Source: Ciona savignyi (taxonomy: Eukaryota > Chordata > Ascidiacea > Phlebobranchia > Cionidae). Taken from it: a stretch of 64,000 nt of DNA. Shown piece by piece: positions 19,501 through 29,600 of the stretch. A program made the translations under genes and the position numbers. The stretch is from the NCBI GenBank assembly GCA_000149265.1, contig CH002009.1, forward strand, positions 111,068-175,067, written 5' to 3'. The notes beneath the pieces were generated by a model, which saw nothing but the letters and a program-made list of their open reading frames with translations, did not search any database and was not told the DNA's origin. Within the stretch, counting starts at the first letter, position 1. Every line of letters begins with the position of its first letter.

Positions 19501-22500
19501 TTAACTAGTTCTTGCACGCCACTTTCGTTCTGTCACCATTGCAAAAAAGGCAATCGAGTTACCGATACAACAAAACAGAACCAGATTTAAAACACTAAAT
19601 GGGAGCGAGTCGAACATTTGTCCCGCAACGGGCAGCAGCACGAAATTCCCTACAGTAGCCCCCGCTGTGAAGATAAATATGTAGCTCCCTGACATATTAG
19701 TGTATTGGGATGTCCACGACACCCCGAACGGGTACACGGTGCCTTGGAAGAAACTGTATATGAATGTAACTATCCACGTTACTACCGCGGTGCTTTCGCC
19801 AAGGGCGCAAACCGTGATCATTGAAATCGTCCCCACAACTAAATCTCCACTTATAACCTGAGTCGGTGTGAGGCAATTAGCCACCGCAACTCCGCTTAAC
19901 CGACCAGCGGCGAATCCCATCCAGAATAATGTGTTCATTACAGTACCAGCTTTAACCTGGTGAAATGTATGAACATAAAAAGGATATTCAGATGTATCTA
20001 CCCTTTGTTGGTGGGGCAGGAAATTGGCGATATACCCAGTGGTGGGATTCAAAATTTAAAGAACAGGTCTCTTTTGTATTGACTTACTAACAACAGGTTC
20101 CCTAAAATGTCTAATGTCTGTAAAAAAAGCAAGAATCGTATCGGTGATTATCCCGACCCGTGCGAACCTCTTAAATCCCATCACTGGTTATTACATAATT
20201 CATCATCAGTTTCCCCTAACTCTACTGTGAGCTACCACCCTCTACATTGTTTTAAATATGCTGGGAACATTGCCAGTTTTCTGATCAATCGGACTAGCTA
20301 TCGACTGGTTTTTGCCCTCAGCTCACGACCAATGCACACTTACTGCATCATCTGGCAGGATATACATTGTCTGGCCACATAGCGTGGTGGGTTAGTGCGT
20401 TGCCTTCCAGCCCAATGGTTGTAAGTTCAAAAGTGGTCGCTAGCTCGGTATTATGTCCTTCGGATAGGCCCTTAAAGGACATTGCATGAACTCAGTGAAA
20501 TAATGGATTCTACCAAATTGAATAAACAACTTTATCATACATAACACACTGAAATAACTCTGGTATTCGGACAGTAAGCACAAGTGCTGACGTTTACCCA
20601 TGTGTTAATGCGTTTTCCTATTAACAGGGATATACATAAATGACCCATCCTATCCTACATATTTCAAGTAATGTTAAGTTATTTTTCATAATCCCAGAAA
20701 CCTGATTGTAAAAAGTGTTACATATCGCTAATTTATCTGACAATAAATAATTATAACTAAGTGGCTGGAAGGTATAAAAAAAGGAAAAAATCTTGTAGTT
20801 TAGAATGTTTCTTTTGAGACAAAAACAGAGATCAGGAATTCTTGAATTGTTTACTCACGGAGAAGTTTAGATCGGAGCATATTGTGATGGAATAGATGTA
20901 GCTGCTATAGATTGCCTCTCCCGATACCACAAAGAAATAAAAAGCAGCGACGAAAACGAAGAGCAGAAAGACATCTTTCAGCTGGTCCTCCTTACGTGTT
21001 TCAACAATCTCCTTCTTTGCAGATCGAACGTGGGATTCGATCCTTAAACATCCGAACCCAAAGAAGAGCAACCCGACTGCGAACATAAGGACACCGATTT
21101 CAAAGAACGCCCAAAATATAGGATTCTGTTGACTTGGAGCTAACGTCGTATAAACCTGGAAAACAGTAAACTCATTTATTTTAAGTATAAATTATGTCTA
21201 TTATTATTTTATAAAACAGCCTTACAATATGAAGAGTTGGTCCTGGTGTTTAGATGATCCATAATGTGCACCGTTAATTAGGGGTTCATTTATTTTTTCA
21301 TTAGTATGGGCGGGGCGCTGGTAGCCCTGGGACCAGGATTTTAGGCCATAGAAGGCCCATTACTCCAGCGCCCCGGGCGAACATAATATTAATTAGGGGT
21401 TGGTTGATTGGGCAAAGAACTTGGCGTTGACTGAACCAGGTAGATTCATAATGCAGAACAAAATATTAGGTAATCGAACAATCAAATGATTGCACAATTG
21501 TTTGTGTTATAACAACCCCTTTCGTTTTACATCCCAGAAAAGGACAAACCCTAACAGCTTAAAGATAATACATTGCTACAAATAAAACCAATAAATTAAC
21601 CACTGTGGTCATTAAAGTGCCTTTTTTGATCAAAACAGGTTAAAACCTACATTGGAATGGTTTTGTAACAGTTTGGAAATATTGGTTGGTGTGTCCACGT
21701 GACTAATATTGGGACATCTGCTACTATTGTCCTCCACAGTCAAGTAGTATTCGGCTGAAATCAAAAATACATTTAAACAGTTAGAATATATGATTAAAAC
21801 AATAGGAAATCATAGAGTTGCTACACATATGCATTGAGCCAAAAGGTTGTGGGATGAAAACCAGCCACTGTCTAGTTCAGTGGTTCCCAAAGTGGGTTAG
21901 CGAAAGAAGTGTAGGCCCTTTTTTCACTATACGGTACATTGATTTTGTGGTTGTGATCGTTTTATTTTTTAGTCCCTTTGGCAAGGGATACACAACATAC
22001 TACAATAGCTCTGGTAACTCGACGGTGGGAGCAAGTAGTGTGATAACACTTCCTTGAGTTTGTCCATTCACAAAGATTTAACCTAAATATACTATTTTAC
22101 AGTAATTCAAACAATTCCTCATGAATTTACTCCATTAAAATATCCCCGTGGCTGTCAAGACACAATCATATTGTTGCTTCACCTATAAAGCAGAGGCTTC
22201 AGCACCAAACCTACCCAGTAGCGGAGCAAAGAAAGCTCCGATGACAAAAGTAAAGTGGTAGTAAGCGATCAATGATCGAGAAGATTGTGCTCCCCACGCT
22301 TGTAGTAGCAGTGCCTGCATACCTGCCAAGGAAAGGATACACTTATAATTATATATGACCGCAAATCGCATAAAGAATATGATAATGCATAAAGCAGACA
22401 TTGTATAAAATGTTGATTGTTGAACATATACATTAACTTCAGTAACCTAACGGTGGGTAGAAAGAAATCTGATAATTGCTTGTGTTATCGCCCCTCACAT

Positions 22501-25218
22501 TTAACATCCTCAAAGATAAACAATAAAAGAGAATAACCCTTTTTAAACAGGCAACACAAGTTTAAACTTAAACCAAAGTAGCCCTATAATTAGTATTAGC
22601 ATATATAAATGCTATTTCTAATGAAGTAACTTATTCCTCTGTGCACCTACCTGCATCCAGAAAGCCAAATCCCATAGATCCAACCGTAGTTACCACAACA
22701 AGAAGCCAAAGATCTTTTATTAATGGAGTGCATAGCATCACTGCACCTAGCAAGAAGTGAGCAAGGCCTGGAAATTAAATATCAATGTCTATATATATCA
22801 AATGTATGCATTAGCGAATGGTAAAACAGACCACAAACGAAATAAAAAAAAGGAAATGGCTGCTTCAATTTAGATGAGTGGGCAGTGTGTACAGAATGAA
22901 AGCATGGCTGCTACAATGCTATATATCACACGGGATAGGATATTCATGTTTATCCCTTTGAATGGGAAAACCAAGGGGGTTAACACACGGGCAATCGTCA
23001 AGTTACCTCACGCGCACGGTCGGGTAACGGAGCAATTGCAGTGTGTTGTGTATGATTCACACGTTCCTTCAATTTGGTAGAACCCATTAATCCGTTAGTT
23101 TCAGGCAATGTCCGTTAAGTGCCTTGCCCAAGTACACAACCAACTACTAGCGCCCAGTTTCGATCCTGCAACCTTTCGGTTGAAATGCGTCAAACTAAAC
23201 TACGAGGCTAACTGGTGGGACAAACACATGCTGTATACTATACTTGTAAAGCATGATCTACCTAATCAGGTTACATGCAATTAGCATGTTTCTATGGGAT
23301 TTGATACAAAAACAAACACCATTACATCTTACCAAAGCTCAGCATATTGTTGACTCGTTTCATGATAAACCCAGTTGCCACACTACCAGCTAATATTCCA
23401 AACGAACGCCCACTGAAGACCCAAGATATATCTCCAACACTCGTCCCAACATTATTTGCCAGTGAAAGTAAAGTAGGCCCGAGTATAGAAATAAACAATC
23501 CCTGAAAAGTAATGTTTGTTAGCCGAGTGTTTTTGAGGATACAGTTACCTCTTGAAACTGGTATAATACTTGGAAGCGCAAAGCGCTGATAAAGTTTCAA
23601 ACTTTAATGTGTCAATAATCTACCAAACGGTTCTAGGGTCACTTCTTCGTATGGGTGTTCCAGAGAAAGTGACCCTATGTTGCTGCCTGTGAACTTAGGT
23701 ACAAAACGGCTTAATAATGCATAGCTCTGATAACCCAAATCATGTGCACAAGGTAGTTTGACAATTGCTTTTAAGGTTTTTTAATTTTAAAAAATATCTC
23801 AATACATCATACCCCCGTAGTTCTGGACAACGTTATTATTACAAGCAGTGAAACAGTCCAAAATGACGATGATTTGGTGGTTGCTTTTGGTACGTCATCC
23901 ATTTGTTCCCCGCTACCATTCTCTTCCAAGAGCAAATCAGTGGACTCTTCCCGTATGTAATCATCATGGTCAACATCGTTCAGTTTAACGTACCGAAAAT
24001 CTAAGCATAACAGCAAGTCATAAAATGAGTTATAAAGAAAAATGCAGGAAATTATAATCCAACTGAAAGTGTCTAAAAAGACACTTGTTAAAGTAAAATT
24101 CAATGAAATTTTATAAAGGGTTTAGTTAAGACATAATATAATTGTTTTAGTTTAAGCCATTAATTTATTGCATTCAGTTGATGTGCGCCTACTGCCTTGG
24201 CTAAGTAAACAAACCACCAGACAGGGCGGCTGAAGATGTTAAAACATCTCACGGATTTTCCCGACTAAGTTTATATGGGGAATTGTACCTAATATATTAT
24301 CAATAAATGGTTACGTCACACTCACATATCCTACTGTCGGGATATGTCAAATATCCCACTGTGAGCTATTTTAGTGCGTTGTGTATGATTAAGAACTTAG
24401 CAGATTAAGGGTTCCTTTAATTACTACAGGATCTCTTGGTAGCTTGGATCGCTTAGATTGCTATGGAAAGTAATTCTAACCCTGTCCCAAACACTAATCT
24501 CAACCCCAGAACTAAATTTAACCCCAACCCTAACATTAATATCATAATCCTAATTTTAGCGAAAGAAGTTTTTATTTTCTCCAAGGCTTTTGTAATTACA
24601 AAGAATAGTAAGCAATCCAAGCGATCCTGTAGTAATTAGAGTTATATACCGTAAGCGGCAGATTAATGGTTTCTTATAAATTACTTTTGGCTATGTTTTT
24701 AAACATATTGTGTAATGTAAGTAGAGGACTTTAAAACCAAACAGACAGTCTAATATATCAAAAACAACCAAATTAATTTATTGACAATAAGCTTCCGTAA
24801 AGACCTGCTACAAAACCACATTTATAAACCCTGTACTACAAGCCGCATCCAGACGTAAACATATCAAGGGGATTCCCCCATCGTGACACGACGCAATAGA
24901 CATTTAAATATGCATTAATAAAATCTGGTCGTCATTTCCGGTACAGTCGTGTGGCTGAATGGATAATGTTATCTATTTATCGCTTACTGGAATGGATTTT
25001 TTTCACGAGCATTTTAATAATAACAAATGCAAACGTCTAATAATAAACGCGTGTAGAAGTGCTGGCAATTTTATCTCATGTTTTAACCGCTGTGGCGTTA
25101 CGTGGTTGAACTAGGTGGCGGCCGGTAAACACGGAACTGATATACATGCATCGTAACCCACTTTGTAGCACATACGAAATACAGTAATACGCAACAAAAC
25201 AAACATACCTTTAGACAT
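19501..25218 (-). CDS. MFS transporter, NaGLT1/MFSD4-like (copy B)
   Basis: Eight-exon model: 25209-25218, 23813-24000, 23333-23501, 22651-22767, 22215-22322, 21651-21754, 20859-21155, 19501-19956, giving 482 aa with phases consistent. Exons of 169, 117, 108 and 297 nt equal those of copy A, as does the 10-nt first coding exon (MSK plus one base). N-terminal exon 2 is longer and acidic. Family motifs are GLFISILGPTLLSLANNVG, GRSFGILAGS, VETRKEDQ and LFWMGFAAGRLSGV, with NMSGSYIFIF near the end. Exon 6 encodes an extracellular loop with two N-glycosylation sequons and one Cys. It is a clear tandem duplicate of copy A, probably a plasma-membrane facilitator or Na+-coupled sugar transporter. The LTR element lies just past the stop, in what should be its 3' UTR. 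Confidence 0.9.
20378..20665 (+). repeat. SINE family 1, diverged full-length copy
   Basis: The head GTGGTGGGTTAGTGCGTTGCC is followed by CGCTAGCTCGG, AATAATGGATTCTACCAAATT and AGGGATATACATAAATGACC. It ends CATCCTATCCTAC. It lies in the last intron of MFS copy B. Confidence 0.75.
21287..21388. mobile_element. ~100-bp GC-rich foldback insert
   Basis: An 11-bp perfect inverted repeat (CGGGGCGCTGG at 21311-21321, complement at 21365-21375) lies within a 102-bp segment. That segment is flanked by an exact 13-bp direct repeat, TTAATTAGGGGTT (21274-21286 and 21389-21401). The flanks look like a target duplication. It lies in an MFS copy B intron. Confidence 0.55.
22928..23222 (-). repeat. SINE family 1, full length
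   Basis: The plus strand reads tail to head: AGGATATTCATGTTTATCCC, ACCAAGGGGGTTAACACACG, GTAGAACCCATTAATCCG, ending CTAACTGGTGGGAC. It lies in an MFS copy B intron. Confidence 0.85.
24409..24640. mobile_element. Inverted-repeat MITE (M1), copy 1
   Basis: The left end TTAATTACTACAGGATC is mirrored at the right by GATCCTGTAGTAATTA. Internal sequence carries CTAACCCTGTCCC and ACCCCAACCCTAACATTAAT, shared with copies near 29,893-30,172 and 40,640-40,878 and with cores at 47,690 and 58,230. No coding capacity. It lies in intron 2 of MFS copy B's 5' region. Confidence 0.7.
24945..25020 (+). repeat. tRNA-like dispersed repeat, family 2 (fragment)
   Basis: GTCGTGTGGCTGAATGGATA, then TATTTATCGCTTACTGG and TTTTTTCACGAGCA parallel the copies at 757 and 15,948. 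It is diverged and truncated. Confidence 0.35.
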
Positions 25219-25769
25219 ACGGCTTTAAATATCAAACAAAAGTGAAGTGGTCTGAATTCGGATTTGGCTGTTGACTAGATCCAATCGTTGCTTTATTTAC
25301 AAATTTTACCTAATGCTAATTTATTTGACTGCTCACGTATAGGCTACGTTATATCAGATTTTTGTTAAATGTTATTAATATTATTGCAATGTAGCATACG
25401 CCTAGTTCTAATGATCTACCCAACTGCAGAACGATCTGTCTTTTCTGTGAGCACTTGAATGATTTAAGTGGAATATCTCTTATTAAAAGATCACTGTACT
25501 GAACTATGCCTGTCAGTTTCATTACAAATAAAATCCTTTATTTTATAAAATCGCATTCATAGTCAATGCCACGTATGTGTGGATAGGAGCACGTTTCTAT
25601 CCACTTAGGTGCTACTTTTATGTAAACTGCTGTTAAACGGCAACCATCGCATTAACATTGCTTCAAGCGCTACAAGTGCGACCAGGCGTGACACAAAACT
25701 CATAACGAAAAGTTTTATTGAACGTGCGTCGAATGTTATTACACGATTCCTTATGTGGCAGTGTATACA
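25219..25769. other. Intergenic: MFS copy B promoter side and ARM gene 3' side
   Basis: Both flanking genes are on the minus strand, so this ~550-bp AT-rich spacer must hold the 3' end of the ARM-like gene and the promoter/5' UTR of MFS copy B. I see no repeat or coding exon. Confidence 0.5.
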
Positions 25770-26561
25770 TTACATCTGGTTCGAAACCGCTACGTTTCCC
25801 GCAATTTGTGGAAGAACTGATTTCGGTATTGGTGGTAAAATGTTTTTTGCAGAGTGATGTTCTTTTGCAGTGTGCATTGGTCGTTTGTTGTCCACGACTT
25901 TTAAGAATGAATCGTTTTCAGGTTGTTTCACTTTTTTCTTTAGCCGGATAACTTTTAAACCTGCTAGTTTTAACAACATGTCTGCGTAGTTATGGCGAAA
26001 ACCAGACCAGTTTACTTCTACAGCTTGTTCAATACTAGTGTGTGAGATTACATCTTCTTTGAAGGCTTGGAGGCTTCGAATATTGTCAATTACAAGACTA
26101 AATAGACAGTAAATTGACCAAAGCTGCAGACCATCTGTAGAAGTTGCTGCAATTTGGTTCACAGTTCGTAATAGACCTTCTTTAAAGCAGATGTTTTGAT
26201 GGTCAACATGGTTCATACAAATTGTGCTAACCGCCTTTAGCAATGCGATTTTCAGCTCACTTTTAAGGTCGGTTCGCGATAAAAGTTCAGAAAATTTCTG
26301 GATGTAAGTTCCTGCGCATTTGTTTGCTGGCGGCCCGCCTGTGTACGCCAGGTAGCCAATTTTGTTGATTGCTTCAGCTAACGCAGACGGCGTTATCAGA
26401 TCGTTTTCAAATAGCTCAATACTTCTAGCCGCACGGATAATGTCTCTCTTGTACAAGTTTTTTTCTTGGTCTAAAAGGCTATCGTCAACTTCGTCGGGCG
26501 ACAGAAATTTAAGAACATTTCCAATTCGACGCGAAAGTCTTCGAGCAAATGAATTGAACAT
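25770..26561 (-). CDS. Armadillo-like helical protein (ARMH2-like, tentative)
   Basis: This is a single uninterrupted frame of 263 aa starting MFNSFARRLSRRIG. It is almost wholly alpha-helical in character, with repeated short hydrophobic helices: ALAEAINKIGYLA, LKIALLKAVSTICMN, LLRTVNQIAATS and LQLWSIYCLFSLVID. These resemble ARM/HEAT-type repeats between about residues 60 and 205. A basic, probably disordered tail follows (RLKKKVKQ). No signal peptide or membrane segment is seen, so it is presumably cytosolic. Length and layout recall the little-studied ARMH2 family, but I could not verify this. The start codon is 69 bp from that of the divergently transcribed polycystin gene, suggesting shared expression. 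Confidence 0.7.
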   Translation of the reverse strand: MFNSFARRLSRRIGNVLKFLSPDEVDDSLLDQEKNLYKRDIIRAARSIELFENDLITPSALAEAINKIGYLAYTGGPPANKCAGTYIQKFSELLSRTDLKSELKIALLKAVSTICMNHVDHQNICFKEGLLRTVNQIAATSTDGLQLWSIYCLFSLVIDNIRSLQAFKEDVISHTSIEQAVEVNWSGFRHNYADMLLKLAGLKVIRLKKKVKQPENDSFLKVVDNKRPMHTAKEHHSAKNILPPIPKSVLPQIAGNVAVSNQM

Positions 26562-26630
26562 TTCGAATTCCGACCAAATTGTTCAATCCAATGTCAATAT
26601 CAATTTAGTCTTTTAATTTTTGATATTGTG
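26562..26630. promoter_or_regulatory. Putative bidirectional promoter / 5' UTR spacer
   Basis: Only 69 bases separate the ATG of the minus-strand ARM-like gene from the modelled ATG of the plus-strand polycystin gene. Both core promoters, or at least overlapping 5' ends, must lie here or inside the opposite gene. The spacer is AT-rich; no canonical TATA box is convincing. Confidence 0.5.
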
Positions 26631-29600
26631 ATGTCATTTAGGCGAAAATGTCGTAACAATGGCAGTATTAGAGTTGTTTTATTTTTACTGGGCATGTGTT
26701 TTGGACAAATTAGCAACACCATGACGTTATTTGCCATTCAAATCTTTGTATATATTATAATTAGTATCTGTACCTATGAAGGTAAGTAATTATTGTCGCC
26801 ACTATTTATGAAAAGTACAAAATCCAATTTTGGAATAATCTAGTCGTGCATTTAAGCAGGCTTTTCTACAGTAGGTGCTTAAATTGATTTGTAGCGTTGT
26901 CCAGTACTGTTCGGTCCTTGTGCACGGTACTAAGTAGACGACGTTTAAACCCAGAGAAATTTACTAAAACAAAAGAAACGTGTGAAGCATTTACAACACA
27001 CTTAGGTGAATTGACGAATACCCGTGTGGCAACGCTCCGGCGTTTTCTAACGCACACAGATAGGATATGATATTTACGTTTATCCCCGTGAATGGGAAAC
27101 CAAGGGGGTTGGTTAACACACGGGCAATCGTCAGATCACCTCGCGCCCATCGTCGGGTTACCGGAGCTATTGCAATCTGTTGTATATGTTAGACACGTTT
27201 CTTTAATTTGGTAGATCCTATTAATCCGCTGGGTACAGGCAATGTCCGTGCCTTGCCCAAGGACACAACCAAATGGCTAGCGACCAGTTTCGCACCAGCA
27301 ACCTTACGATTGAAAGGCGACGCACTTAACCACAAAGTCTAACCGGCCGGACAAAGATAAAATATAAACATCGTGCTCGAAATCACAGGAAACGCCAACT
27401 CCTCAATTTTGGAGGTGAATGTGACAGTTCATGACCGCAACAATATTATTCGTGGGGTTGCTAACTTCGTCAATAGACCAACACACAAAGTAACAATCAA
27501 CACCAATGTGCTGCCTGTGACGAACCAACTTCTCAAGTTCTCCGCAACTACTAATGTAGTTGAAAATCTAACCTGGATTTGGCGGTGGAAATCTCTTGTA
27601 ATCTCAAATACAAGTCAATTTGAGTACCAATTTGATGGAGCATTGACACAAGAAATTTTCGTTGAAATCCTAAGCGACACTGACGCATTTGTCATTACGC
27701 TGTTTTTGAAAAACGGTCTGGTTCAAACTACTCATGCAACCGCAGCAGAGCCTCTAATCCTGCAAGAACAAATCTCAGCTTTTAACAAAGGGCCAGCATT
27801 GGTAGGGGAAGAGGTCAGCTTTCTTGTGCTCATGTTTAGTCGGCTGAACTTCCTCCAAGCCTCGACACAGGATGTTAAGCTTACCCTGAGTCTGGTGAAC
27901 CACGGCGGAGATGTAGATCAAAATACCAGACCCCAATATACTTCCGAATTTGGAACGATCGTAAGAAGGGACTGTATGGAATATAGTACAGAAGCACTTA
28001 CAACATACCTTAATAACTGGGATACTGCGAGGAAAAATGATAATGGAGCGGCGGTGAGTAATGGAAAATTGTCAACCGGTTACCTTAGTTGGTAAGAGGG
28101 TCGTCCGCCAGCCGAAACGTCGTGGTATCAAAACTAACCATTGGCTGTTCAATCATATTTGCACATGAGCCATAATACACCGGACCTCTTAACCTAGCAG
28201 ATTAATGACTTAATCTAAACCCGTACAAATTTTCAATTATTTACCATATAACACATTAGTTATGGTTACCCGGCTGTGAGCAGGTGGACATCTAACGATT
28301 GCTCGTATATCAACGACCGATGTGTTTTCCATTCACGTGATATACATAGATATTAAATGCCGAATCTCAGGACTAGATTGCTTATTTTAATTACCTTTAA
28401 ATTTCATCATACGGTTTAGTAAAAGTAAAAATTTATTTGCAAAATATTGAAAATAGTGTATGTTATCTATAACAAGTTACAATAGTGCCTATTCGTTTCT
28501 ACCTGCAAAAACATTCACCGGTCAATGTAATATTTTTTAACAAAAAGTTAATGTTTATTGACGGGTAATTACTACTTCGTCAAAACTCTCTGGTTTGGTA
28601 AATTTTAAACTTTATTTCTGTACCCACAACCCAGGATCTTAGTACTGTGATAGACGACGAGGAATTGAAATCTTTCTGCGCCACCACATTCTCCCATACA
28701 TTTATCGAGCGCGGGTTGTATCTAACCAGTTTCAACCTTACAACACAGGTAGGTTTATCTAAATATTTTATTATTTCTAGGTTATGTTTTCTACAATATC
28801 TAAAAGTTATATTTTAATATAACGCCTTCTTGATGGTTGCGGACGGTCAAAATAGCCTTGTGTATAAAAGTTTAAAGAAAAAAACGGTAAAAGATAATAA
28901 CGTAGTGTAAATTCCTATAACATTTTATTTTTCTTTAGAATGATTTGTTTCGTATATTTTAACCGCAGTATCTTGTTTTCCAAGTATATGGATTTTTTTC
29001 TCATTAGATTATTATGCTATTTGTTACATGCGAGAGTATTTAATGGCGTGTTTAAGGTATGGTAGATGGTACCTATTATTGTAAAATTTTGAATGTAGGC
29101 CCTATATCAAAAATAGACGATTCTAACTTCCAATTCATAGAATTATTATTTCATATTAGTGTACAAACTCAGTTGTGTAAAACCAAGGTATAACTCTCAT
29201 CTTAAATATTCGTTTGAAACTCTTTTAGACGACGCATACACTATGATGGGTTAGAATTTAGATACAAATACTACATATAGGACCTCTATGGCTGTAGATA
29301 ATATTATGTCGATTGATTGGGGATTTAACGGAGGGAAATCCCCTTAACGAAATATATTGTAATGGTAATCAAAGAATACCCTTGCGGTAAGAACTGTGTA
29401 ACTGACACATGTGTAAGTGTAGTAGGGCAGAAGTTGTGGGGCATTTGTACAGAATTGGTAAATAAAATATATGCAACAGGCTTTATATAAAAGGAAAGAG
29501 TCATGACAGGAATTGTCAAATCACCTTATGCTTATTGTAGGTTTACCAAAGCTATTGCTGTGTTAAATATGTTAAAATGTATGGCCATTTATTAACTGGA

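Noticed and set aside
25609..25951. Plus-strand frames overlapping the ARM-like gene end
   Set aside because: They are short antisense readings of a clearly helical minus-strand protein and its 3' flank.
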